A DNA stretch of 64,000 bases from Telopea speciosissima (Eukaryota > Streptophyta > Magnoliopsida > Proteales > Proteaceae): assembly GCF_018873765.1 (NCBI RefSeq), contig NC_057923.1, forward strand, positions 61,312,593 to 61,376,592, written 5' to 3'. Position 1 is the first letter of the stretch. Every line of letters begins with the position of its first letter. Made by a program: the position numbers and the translations under genes. Below the pieces are notes generated by a model. It saw only the letters and a list, made by a program, of their open reading frames with translations. It searched no databases and was not told the origin of the DNA. Positions 32,114 to 42,419 of the stretch are shown piece by piece.

Positions 32114-32219
32114 AATTTTTTTTTTTGGTAAGACCTTGATCCTAATTGACATATTACACCAATGGATTATTGAACATCCTTCAATATGTGATTGTTTATA
32201 ATATCCATAAAAAGAGAGC

Positions 32220-32255
32220 ACTTTTGCACTTTCGCACTTTCGCACTTTCGCACTT
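32220..32255. repeat. Tandem 8-bp repeat (gcactttc)n
   Basis: Four copies of gcactttc lie in a row. The rest of 32256-33050 holds no recognisable gene; its open frames lack any family motif. Confidence 0.9.
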
Positions 32256-33056
32256 TTCCTCACCACAACAATTTTATGGCTGTAGTTTAAATGTGCCATT
32301 CAAATCTCGACACATAGGCAAGTATATATGAAATTCAGAAACATCAGGCCATGTTCTCTTTTTTTTGTTTTTTGGATAAGACATAAGGCCATGTTCAGAG
32401 ACTTGTCAGGAAAAGAAAATAACAATGGAATTTGTCCTATACGGCGGATTTCCTGTCTGTATCAGGACTCTGTGTGCTGGTGGTGTAGGGTAAAGAAAAG
32501 AAAAAAGATTAAAAAAAAAAAATTTAATTATAATTTTGTTTCTTACCAGAGGACTTTCTCTTTCTCATCAACTCTCAAAACAACTAATGCTTGTCCAACC
32601 CACAAATCTAATTATATTTTTGTTTCCCATAAAAGTAATTTTTCTTTCTCAACAACTCTCAAAATAGAGGACATATTTATGAAGACTGAATAGTGTATAG
32701 TTTCTTATACATTATTCGTGTACAATTTTGGGCAAATAAGGGAATTTCTTTTGGAATCTACAGAAGAGGTATTTATGACATATCTATCATCTTTTCACAT
32801 AAACAGTGATACGTGAAGGGGTGTTCCTTTTGGAATACTGTTGTCCATGTTTTGAATTCATACTTTTCGGACAGAAAATCCACCATGATATTCACCAAAT
32901 TGAGCTTAAGTTTTTTAAATCCAAAACTAGGTAGATTGTGCTAACCATAACACCATCAGATTGGAGATGAAATACAGTAGAATTAGCAATAAATCAATTA
33001 TCTAAAAGATGGTTTACATAAATCCAAACGAGGTATGCATCTGGCTACTGATTTTC

Positions 33057-33156
33057 GGATCCTCTACTGCCGGGTAATTTTGCGCCACACAGGCCGGTGT
33101 GAGGCCGCATGCCGGCCGCATGGCTGCCCGGCAGCAGAGGATCCAAATTGCTGATT
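33057..33156. repeat. Small GGATCC-tipped hairpin
   Basis: ggatcctctactgccggg is inverted as cccggcagcagaggatcc, with a GC-rich inner stem gccggtgtgaggccgcatg. The element is only about 100 bp. ctgattttc before it and ctgattttt after it may be the target duplication. Confidence 0.7.
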
Positions 33157-33760
33157 TTTCCCCCTCATATGAACACTAAACTTGACTACGCATTGTAACA
33201 CATTTCAATGGACTTGAATCCTATTTAAAGCCATGTTTATGGTTAAACGTAAAGCTATATATATATATATATATATAGCCCTTTTCACCACATCTCTCTT
33301 GTAATCTCAGGCCCACCTTCTCACAAATATGAATTACGTGCTAAACATCTTACTAAACAGACTTATTTATTTATTTGTTTATTGCTAAGAATCAACAAAT
33401 AGACTATATTTAATATCAAAAAACAAAAGAATGGGAGAATACACACCTTTGAGTTGCTATTCCACCTTCGACATCGCCATCAGCAGAAAAGCAACCCAAA
33501 CAAAAAGAAGAAAAAAAAAAAAGGGCGGAGCATCTTAAATTGTTGAAGACATTGTTGTTGTTGCATGTTTTGCCAGTTTCTCAGCGACATTAATAACCTC
33601 ACGAAAGCAAGCTAATAAATTGTCAGTCTAAATAGGCTTAGTTTGGTACACTAGATTTAGAATATTTTTCAATCTTTAGTTTTTGATGAATTTAATCTCT
33701 TTGATGTAGTGTCTCATTGGTAAATAATATGTATGTAATTCTCCAAAATAATGCTGCAAT

Positions 33761-33921
33761 GAGGGTGGGCCTTGGTGCACCAGTAAAAGTTGCTCTATTA
33801 TAACCAAATGGTCGCGGGTTCAAATCTGAAAACAGTCTCTCCATGAAAATAAAGGTAAGATTACGTACATTATGACCCTCCCTAAACCTCAGTGGTGGAA
33901 GTGCACTGGGTACACCCTTTT
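33761..33921 (+). repeat. Au-type SINE, near full length
   Basis: gggtgggccttggtgcaccag (A-box region), gtcgcgggttcaaatctg (B-box), aacagtctctccatgaaaat, aggtaagattacgtacatta and gtgcactgggtacaccctttt follow the order of the plant Au SINE family. The T-rich end is short. Confidence 0.8.
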
Positions 33922-34328
33922 ATTGCTTTCTTGTCACAGTAGAAGTGGGAAGAAGAATTGGAGAGGATCGATTCCATACAAGTTTGCTTCAACTTTAAAG
34001 ACAATGCCTTTCAACTCACATGCCTATTGGCTGCCATTGGCCATTGCTCAAGATCGCACTAGAGATTTCTGGTTGACAGGAAGTAGTGCAATGATGAAAG
34101 ATCCATCAGGAGGAGCAGACTTGAGAACAGAACTTGATTCCAGATGCATTGGGTCTCGTTTTAACTAGAAATAAAGTGAACGGTGAAACAGAAAAAGAAG
34201 CTTAGATTGGGTGTTTGATTAGAAATAAAGTGATTTTTTTTTTTTTTTTTTTCCCCCCTGATTTAGCATTGCTAGCTGTGTTGGCGTTTTTCTTCATGGT
34301 TAGGGGGGTCAAAGAGTACATTATGTAA

Positions 34329-34463
34329 GGGGCGTTGTTCTCTGTGCTGCAGCGCAAGCTGCGCCCAGGCACATAGGATGGGCGTAATGACCAATTTACC
34401 CCCTGAGTGACAAGCCCATATGCCTAGCACAGCCTACACTGCGGCACAGAGAATATTCTTCCT
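34329..34463. repeat. Hairpin MITE
   Basis: ttctctgtgctgcagcg and the inverse of cactgcggcacagagaa pair. The core has gcgtaatgaccaatttaccc, a variant of the phrase found in other hairpins. No clear target duplication is seen. Confidence 0.68.
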
Positions 34464-35164
34464 GTAATTACTACAAAACCTTCCTAGTTGGGTCCTTCTC
34501 CACTAAATATTTCTTTTAAAAGACAAGAAAAGAAATGGTTCCTGGTTACCACTCCCACGTACAATCAGATTCACTCTTAATTTTGGTTATTTTCACTTCA
34601 TTTCTAATTAAATGGACTCTAATATACCAACAACCAACCTTCAAGTTAATGGTAGATGGTAAAGAGTAGACATTATTATTCCAATTATTATTCTTATTAT
34701 TATGGAGAGGGTTCCTCATGCTTTCAAGAATTTGCATGCTACACCAATGGATGTTTTGAAAAAAATATCATCCATATAGGTCTCATAATTTTAGATCAAG
34801 TGAAAAAATGATAAAAACATAAAAAAGGGGGCGAGTTTCATGCATGGCCACATAAGGCGGACCGAGAAGAGGTTATAATGTGTCAAGGGGGGCATATGGT
34901 TATTTCATCTCCCTATTGTGAGAGGGGGGCATGACTATGGAGCTGGGCATGGAACTTTTGCCCAAAAAATAAATTCATGTGAGGAAAATTGCATACTGGC
35001 ATCGTTGCAATCTTGTTCTATTATTGTTATTATTATTATTAGAATGCTGCCCACACAGAGGAGAACGCAAAATTACTGCCTAATCCCTCTTGAAATAAAA
35101 AATCTCATTCGTATTGATGCCCCTACACGTACTCTCATTGGCCTCCGTGATAGTGCAGAGCTAC

Positions 35165-35482
35165 TGTTCTGGATCAAACACAGTCTCATACAAACACAGA
35201 GAAAGCAAGAGAAGAAGAGAGAAAAGTGAAAGACAAGAATTACGTGGTTCGTGCTTCTTTGGAAGCACTACATCCACGAGAGAAATCCCCAGATTTTCTT
35301 ATCTTTTTGGGGGAAATTCATTATCATTAAATATAGGTTTGTACATGTGAGAGGATTGACATCTACAGCCATTTAAATGGCAATTACACCCATCACGCAA
35401 TAGAGCCAGATCTCCTACCATATTGGGAGATTTTGTACCGTTGAGAGATTTGGTGTTGTTGAGGGATTTTGTACCGTTAACA
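35165..35482 (-). repeat. Copia 3' LTR
   Basis: Direct repeat of 39895-40218, starting tgttctggatcaaacacagt and ending gtaccgttaaca. It contains ttacgtggttcgtgcttctt, a phrase also met in the LTR remnant near 42510. Confidence 0.93.
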
Positions 35483-36763
35483 CTCCCCCTCCAAGTTGGG
35501 GTGAAGAGATCTTCTAAGGTCAACTTGGACAACATATTCTGGAAGATTCCCTTTGGCAGAGCTTTGGTGAACATATCTGCAAGTTGATCTTTACTTCTGA
35601 TATACGGAGTCTCGATAGTTTTATCCTGAACTTTTTCTCCAACGAAGTGGCAATCAACTTTGATATGCTTAGTTCTTTCATGAAAGACTGGGTTTGAAGT
35701 TGTGGGTTGCAGCTTGATTGTCACAGAATAATTTCATAGGAGCATGTGGATTCCCCATGCCCAATTCTTTCAATAATAATTTAAGCCAAACCAATTCACT
35801 AGTAGTTGATGCCATTGCCCGGTATTCAGCCTCGGCGCTAGAGCGGGCCACGACACTTTGTTTTTTACTCTTCCAAGTGACCAGGTTTCCTCCTACAAAG
35901 GTACAAAAACCAGTAGTGGACCTTCTGTCAGTAGGGTTTCCGACCCAGTCGACATCAGTGTAACCAACAACATCTGTGTGCCCATTTTTCTGCATCCAAG
36001 TGCCTCTTCCGGGATAGGATTTCAAATATCGTAATATGTGCTCAACCAATTCCATATGTCCTTCAGTAGGGGCATGCATAAATTGGCTCACATAGCTAAC
36101 AGCATATGTGATATCAGGTCTGGTAATAGTTAAATAAATCAGACGCCCCACCAATCTCTGAAACCGGCCAGCATCTTGTAACGGAGTAGTATTATTGACG
36201 AACTTACTACTACAATCCATGGGAGAATCAACAGGTTTGACTCCAAGTTTACCTGTTTCTTTTAACAGGTCTAAGACATATTTTCGTTGGGAGATAAATG
36301 TTCCTTTGCTGGAGCTTGCTACCTCAATTCCAAGAAAATATCGCAGTCTTCCTAAGTCCTTAATATCAAAATTTTCCTTCAAGTGTTGCTTCAGGGCTCC
36401 TATTTCATGAAGGTTATCACCCGTGATAACAATATCATCAACATACACAAGAACAACAACAATACCATTGGTATTTCTCTTAATAAACAGAGAAGAATCA
36501 GATTCACCTTTCTTAAACCCAAAGTTAATGAGGGCCGAGCTCAACTTTCCATACCAGGCACGAGGAGATTGTTTCAACCCATATATTGCCTTCTTGAGTC
36601 TACATACGTCTCCAGCTTGACTTTTAAGATGAAGTCCTGGGGTAACTTCCATGTATACTTCTTCTTCTAGGTCGCCTTGCAGGAATGCATTATTGACGTC
36701 CATTTGAAATAGAGACCAGCCACAGTTGACAGCTACAGACATTAGAACTCTGATTGTGTTCAT
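35299..36763 (-). pseudogene. Copia pol: reverse transcriptase and RNase H
   Basis: The main frame (36763-35678) starts inside reverse transcriptase at MNTIRVLMSVAVNCGWSLFQ. It has MDVNNAFLQGDLEEEVYM, LKKAIYGLKQSPRAWYGKL, and the catalytic LVYVDDIVITG. RNase H follows (YTDVDWVGNPTDRRSTTGF, SSAEAEYRAMAS, CDNQAAT). A shift near 35700 moves the C-terminal HIKVDCHFVGEKV and the DMFTKALP motif into the frame 35724-35299. The region 36764-37010 still encodes the first part of reverse transcriptase (ARLVAKGYTQ) without a start codon. Confidence 0.88.
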
Positions 36764-37276
36764 TTTTACAACAGGAGCAAATGTCTCCTTGTAGTCAACG
36801 CAATAGGTTTGAGTGTACCCTTTGGCAACTAAGCGGGCTTTGTATCTCTCAATGGAGCCGTCACTATTGTACTTGATCTTGTAGACCCATCGACAACCTA
36901 CAGGGCTTTTTCCTTTAGGTAATGGAACGATGTCCCAGGTGTGATTTTTATCAAGGGCCTGGAGTTCATCATCCGTGGCTTTTACCCAAACAGAGGAGTT
37001 TTTTGCTTCAGTAAAGCTAACAGGCTCTTTGTGAGTATCAATAGTTGTTAGAAAGGGAAGAAAATTTGGAGAGATTTTATCATAGCAAATATAAGCTTGT
37101 ATGGGAAATGCAATTGTGTGATATGTGACTTAATCATTTAGCCTAGTTGAGGGTTGAGTCACCCGAGTTGATCTGCGAACAGGTATAGGAGCTAGCACTA
37201 CTTCATTTGGTAGCTGGTGATTATTGGGAGCATTAACCTACTCAACCTGATTATTGGGCGTATTAACCTGCTCAAC

Positions 37277-38282
37277 CTACTCAGTAGGCGTATCATCAAC
37301 CTGCGCAGTAATATTTCTATCATCAAGTTGCTCTGTGACAAGGGGTAAGGGAGCACATTCAATATTCAAGTCACTGTAGTCATGGTTAACAATAGTAGTA
37401 GTAGTGTTCTCCCCCTGAATGTGATTCCTACCACCAAAAAACATGTGAGTTTCATCAAAACTAACATCACGAGAAATGTAAATCTTCTTGGTGGATGGAT
37501 CATAGAATTTGTATCCCTTCTTAACAGAAGAGTAGCCTAAGAAAACACACTTTAGGGCCCTTGGATCAAGTTTGCTACCTGTTTGGAGATGGACATAATA
37601 AATGCAACCAAAGACACGCAGATGGCTTAGATTAATTGGGCGGCCAAGTAAAATCTCCATGGGAGATTTATTTTGTATCACCTTACTTGGGAGGCGATTG
37701 ATTAGATAACAACTGGTAAGAATAGCATCTGACCAGTAAGACTTGGGAAGATGACCATAAAACAAAAAAGAGCGGGTCACTTCGAGGAGGTGACGATTTT
37801 TCCGTTCGGCGACTCCAATTTGTTGAGGAGTCTCGACACAAGAGGTCTGGTGAACAATTCCAAGACTAGCAAGAAATCCCTCAAAGGGCTTATTGGTATA
37901 CTCGGTTCCATTGTCTATGCGCAAAATTTTGATTCTGAGTATTAAATTGATTATGAACCATATTGCAAAAATTTTGAAAAACTTGCAAAACTTCACTTTT
38001 GGATGTTAATAAATATAACCATGTAGTCCTAGATTTATCATCAATAAAGGGCACAAAATATTTAAAACCATTATCAGAATCAATAGGAGTAGTACCCCAC
38101 ACATCAGAATGATCAATAAAGGTCACAAAATATCTTTCAAATAAAGTGTTTGAAATGTGTGTGCTATTAGAATAAGGTAATCTTCTATGTTGTTTGGAAT
38201 AGTGACAAGTTTCACAATGTTTTGAATTAAATAAAAAGGAAGGATTAAGAGAGTGAAGCACTCGATCAGACGGGTGCCCCAT
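37277..38282 (-). pseudogene. Copia pol: GAG-pre-integrase and integrase
   Basis: The frame 38282-37890 holds MGHPSDRVLHSLN, CETCHYSKQHRRLPY and the first half of the integrase core (VWGTTPIDSDNGFKYFVPFI, DDKSRTTWLYLL). The frame 37996-37277 holds LRIDNGTEYTNKPFEGF and TPQQIGVAERKNRHLLEV with the catalytic Glu, then the GKR-type region HLRVFGCIYYVHLQ. A frameshift near 37900-37990 separates the two catalytic Asp regions. Confidence 0.87.
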
Positions 38283-38605
38283 GTGCCTATGCCATATTTG
38301 AGACTCATCCTCTTGACTTTGTCGAACAACTAAGGCTTTACTAGAAACATCAAGAATGTAAAGACCTTGTTGGAACCGTCCTTCACCAATCTTCCTACCA
38401 GTGGTTTTGTCTTAAAATATTGCCTTTGTTTGGGAAAAAATAACATCACAATCCAGCTCTTTAGTAATCTTACTAACAGATAATAAGTTGGAAGATAAGG
38501 AAGGAACAAACAAAATATCTAAAGTAGTTAAAAAAAAGGTCAATTTAGCCAATTCCTTGGACTGGCACCTGTGCACCATTGGCCACAGTAATGGAGGAGC
38601 GACAA

Positions 38606-39736
38606 TTAGCTAGAATCACAATAATTATATAAAAATAAGGAATCACAACACATGTGATTGGTAGCACCTGAATCAAGTATAAAAAATTTCTTAGATAAAG
38701 CTGAAAAAGCAAGAATGTTACTAGAGGAATGGGCCATATTTGCAGATTCAGGAGCAGATGTGGAAGAATTACTGGTGTGCATAAGTTGTTTCAGTTGAAG
38801 TGACATCTGCCCAAGAGATTGTAGTATGTCAGATGATGAGGTAGTTTGGGCAGCAACCTTGGTATTAGACTCCTTGTTAGGACGTAAATAAGGATTTAAG
38901 TTCCAGCACCAGTGTCTTGTGTGTCCGTCCCTATCACAAATGTTCACAGTGGAATTTGGAACCACGTCCTCTTCCTCTCCCTCTTTGTAGAAGACAAAAA
39001 CGACCTCCATTAGTATTGGCGACATGGGCAGAAGTTTCAATTTGTTCTCCAATAGGTTTGGGAGCCAAGGTCATCACACGCCTCCGGGTTTCCTCTCGTT
39101 GTATGGTGGCACAAATAGTAGTAAAGGAAGGAAGGAAGGAAGGAAGGAAGGAAGGAAGGACAGCAGCCATGAGAATCTGTCGTTTCAGATCCTCATACTC
39201 AGGCCGAATGCTGGCCAATAAACAAAAAATGCGATCTTGTTCTTCTCTTTAAATATAAGTGTCCACCGTCTGAGCAAGAGGACGGTATTAGCGGAGTTCA
39301 TCCCACCGTTGTTTTTTTAACATACCCAGGTACTGTTCAATAAAAGACTGATCGGGTCCTTGGGTAGTATGAGAACCAGCTCTTGTTGGAGCTCAAAAAC
39401 ACCGAGAAACATTATCTACATTCCCATACATAGATTCCAAGGAATCCCAAAGAGCTTTGGCAGATTCAGAGTAAGCAAATATTTCATAGACTTGATTTTC
39501 CATGGAATTGATCGAAAAGCCATGTCATAACAAGATGATCGTTAGTCTGCCACTCGATCACCAAATTTTGGATCTGTAGAATCTGGAACCTTGAGTTGGC
39601 CATTGATATGCCCCAACTTCGAACGACCTTCAAGTGCGATTGAAACAGCTCTTGACCATGGCATATAATTGAGGCCAGTGAGCAAAGATTGAAGTAAGCC
39701 GGCTTCCCATCTCCATAGAGCCAGATTTACCCACAT
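38606..39736 (-). pseudogene. Copia gag
   Basis: The N-terminal capsid part is at 39736-39542 (LTGLNYMPWSRAVSIALEGR). The C-terminal zinc knuckle is in 39052-38606 (CDRDGHTRHWCWNLNP), followed by the protease start FILDSGATNHMCCDS. Between them an expanded AAGG microsatellite (39124-39160) and shifts destroy the frame. The capsid block and the LDSGATNHM site identify the family. Confidence 0.85.
39124..39160. repeat. (AAGG)n microsatellite inside copia gag
   Basis: About nine aagg units lie within the gag coding region. The apparent Leu/Pro/Ser repeat on the minus strand comes from this repeat. Confidence 0.93.
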
Positions 39737-39882
39737 CCAATGACGGATTGGTAGTTGATTTGTTCATCTCTGAATCACCCATAATGGAATGATCATAAGA
39801 GTTTTCTCAGAAGATCAATGAATGGAGACAGCACCAGAAAAAAAAAACAACCAATTTCAAGATGATTTCCCAGTTCGAAAAT

Positions 39883-39894
39883 GCTCTGATACCA
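39883..39894 (-). other. Copia primer-binding site for initiator tRNA-Met
   Basis: The minus strand reads TGGTATCAGAGC immediately after the 5' LTR, the standard copia primer site. Confidence 0.92.
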
Positions 39895-40218
39895 TGTTCT
39901 GAATCAAACACAGTCTCATACAAACACAGAGAAAGCAAGAGAAGAAGAGAGAAGAGTGAAAGACAGGAATTACGTGGTTCGTGCTTCTTTGGAAGCACTA
40001 CATCCACGAGAGAAATCTCCAGTTTTTTCTTATCTTTTTGGGGGAGATTCATTATATATCATTAAATATAGGTTTATATATGTGAGAGGATTGACATCTA
40101 CAGCCATTTAAATGGCAATTACAACCCATCAAGCAATAGAGCCAGATCTCCTACCATATTGGGAGATTTTGTACATTTGAGAGATTTGGTGCCGTTGAGG
40201 GATTTTGTATCGTTAACA
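39895..40218 (-). repeat. Copia 5' LTR
   Basis: Direct repeat of 35165-35482, with tgttctgaatc at its left end and gtatcgttaaca at its right end. Visible differences include gtacattt against gtaccgtt, and an extra atatat-type insertion near 40055. Confidence 0.93.
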
Positions 40219-40223
40219 GCTAC

Positions 40224-41480
40224 ACGATCAAGCAACAATCTCTTATCCTTATTTTTATTATTATCATAGAAACTCCCTCTTCTATGCCTTTTTTTTTTTT
40301 TTTTTTAATTAATCTGATACTGTGGACCCTATGATTGATATCTTTTTCTGGACACCTATTAGTATAGTTTACAAATTCTTCTCCACATTGATAGCGTGGG
40401 AAACTCTCGATCTCTTTGTTATTGTTGTTGTTGTATTTGTTTTTGTTATTATTTTTAGGAAAAAAGTTCTCTATGGAGGAGCAGTGGCTCTTGCATGCGG
40501 ATGGGGCCAATGAGAGCACATACAAAGGCATCATAAGGGGTGGGGTTTCTGCCTTTCATTAGGGGTGGGGCCGTCAAAACACCCGTTTTTGAGTAATGAT
40601 GAGGTTGTTCTATTGGGGAATGGTGAGGTTTTGCCTATTAGGCTAAAATCATTTGGGATTCTGTCTTTGATGACAAATATTTTCTCAAAAAAACATTGTA
40701 TGGTACTCAAAATGGTTAATGATATTAGTGCACGAGCAAAGATAAAATTCTGAAAATAAAAAGAAATGAATATGGAAAGATATGTGGTTGAAATGCAACT
40801 CTTCTAGGATGATTGCAATTCCAACAAGGTCTTGCAACTCTTCTAGAATGCAAGTGAAATAGAAAATTTATGCTCTTCTAGAATGAAATGAAAATTCTTC
40901 AAGGTTTCAAGGGAGAACTCTTCTAGATTCAAAGAAAACTAACGATTGGAGAATCAAAATTTACTATTCATTGATTTGTTACTAAATTGGTGGTCTTGTA
41001 TAAGCATTACAAGACTTGTAAAAAGATAATCATACCCCTGAGATATAAGGAATGGATTAATGAAAGTAACGTCCAAGACATAGGGAACTGCTCCAATGTG
41101 CCTTAATGCAAGATCCACGATTGAAGTGGGTGTCCCAATAAAGAAAAATCTAGAAGATTTTTATTATTGCCCAAAAGAGTACATGAGAGAAGGTTAGTTT
41201 CATGGGGAAATGAAGAGAAGGGAGACGAAAGATCATGGGCGAGCTGGATTGCTCCAAAATAGAACTTCCAATCCGGATGGTATATGGTTTTATAGCAAAT
41301 CATCCATAAAACCTCTCTTGCCTCGATCACTTTTCTATTTTTTTGCGAATTAATAGAATTTGCAAAACAATAAGTGATACACATTTATGATACAGCATGA
41401 AGGGAAATGGGATCCCTTTAGTTTCTGAATTTCATATAATATAAGTATAATGGGTAAATAATTGGCCCATATGAGTCATA
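40224..41480. other. Intergenic stretch without assignable genes
   Basis: It is AT-rich with T runs (40290-40310). The phrase aactcttctaga recurs four times between 40797 and 40926 (actcttctag, gcaactcttctagaatg, gaactcttctagattc), a degenerate local repeat. No conserved coding motif is seen. Confidence 0.5.
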
Positions 41481-41481
41481 G

Positions 41482-41727
41482 TTCTAAGTATCGGTATCGT
41501 ATTGTTTGATACGGGTGATATGTATCGATTTTACTAGTCACTAATATTGATGCTGTATCAGTAGCATGGTACGGATAAGAGGTAAAATAGTCAAAAATTT
41601 TATTTTTTAAAAAATTTTAACAATAATTTTATCTGATACAACCAATCCACGCTAATACCGCATCGATATTATATCGGCTTTGTATATTTTCGATACCCAT
41701 ACCGATACCGTACACTAAAACCATGAT
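41482..41727. repeat. ATCGAT-rich interspersed repeat
   Basis: gtatcggtatcgtattgttt and ataccgataccgtacactaa frame it. The middle has aagaggtaaaatagtcaaaaa. It is an inverted relative of 31843-32113. Confidence 0.7.
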
Positions 41728-42033
41728 ATGAGCAAAATCGAAGTCAACAAGGGAGACCCAGGGTCAGGGACCTACTGACATTTACATAATTGGTTCCATT
41801 GAAAAAAATAAACGTGTCCTTTTACCACACCACTTGGTATTTTGGTGTGACTATGAATATGCTTGATGTGATGACTTAAATACAATTGGGCCACAGCAGT
41901 ACTTGCCCAGCAAATGCACCGCAAATTTTGTAATTTCAATAATTATTCTCATTTTAAGGAAAATTAATGTTACCTTGAATTTTCAATTTTTTTTTATTAT
42001 TATTTTTAAAATCAGGTTGGGTAACTTGAAAGA

Positions 42034-42195
42034 ATTTTTATCCTCTCAATTACATTGCCCATATTTGACCATCAAGTACATCTAATAGAGGGAGGTAAAC
42101 CCCACTTCGGGCAGGGGGTAGGATAGTTATTTCTGCCTCATCTGTTAGATGTACTTGAGCAAATACGAACAGTGTAATTGAGAGGATAAAGATCC
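42034..42195. repeat. Hairpin MITE
   Basis: tttttatcctctcaattaca and the inverse of gtgtaattgagaggataaag pair, and caagtacatctaatag pairs with ctgttagatgtacttg. The core reads ccccacttcgggcagggggt. It shares core and tip with 45281-45443 but not the arm sequence between them. Confidence 0.8.
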
Positions 42196-42419
42196 TATGC
42201 GCTTTCATTTATTAATTTTGTCCCCAAACCTACCATCATGTAAAGACTCTATCAGAGATATCAAATGTCCTATTCATATTTTTTTTCTTAACTCAGTAAT
42301 ATTTCTTCTTTTTTATCCATCAATGTCATTAAAGGGGAAAACGCTGCTAAGAAAGGGCTGATTGTGAAATGCACAATAAAATCTCAACTTCAAAATTTAT
42401 TTCAAGACCCTTCGCAATC

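Larger units (their letters stand above)
35165..40218 (-). mobile_element. Ty1/copia LTR retrotransposon, complete structure, degraded ORFs
   Basis: The LTRs are 35165-35482 (318 bp) and 39895-40218 (324 bp). A perfect 5-bp target duplication, gctac, lies at 35160-35164 and 40219-40223. The primer site TGGTATCAGAGC (minus strand, 39894-39883) fits the initiator tRNA-Met. A polypurine tract (ggagggggag, minus strand) sits at 35483-35492. Gag, integrase and reverse transcriptase/RNase H are on the minus strand, broken by shifts. The LTRs differ by several substitutions and one 6-bp indel. Confidence 0.94.

Noticed and set aside
33872..34168. 98-residue open frame on the plus strand
   Set aside because: It begins inside an Au SINE and has no family motif or splice context.
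40797..40926. Recurring aactcttctaga phrase as a regulatory array
   Set aside because: Only four irregularly spaced copies lie in AT-rich DNA with no gene nearby. It could be decay of a local repeat.
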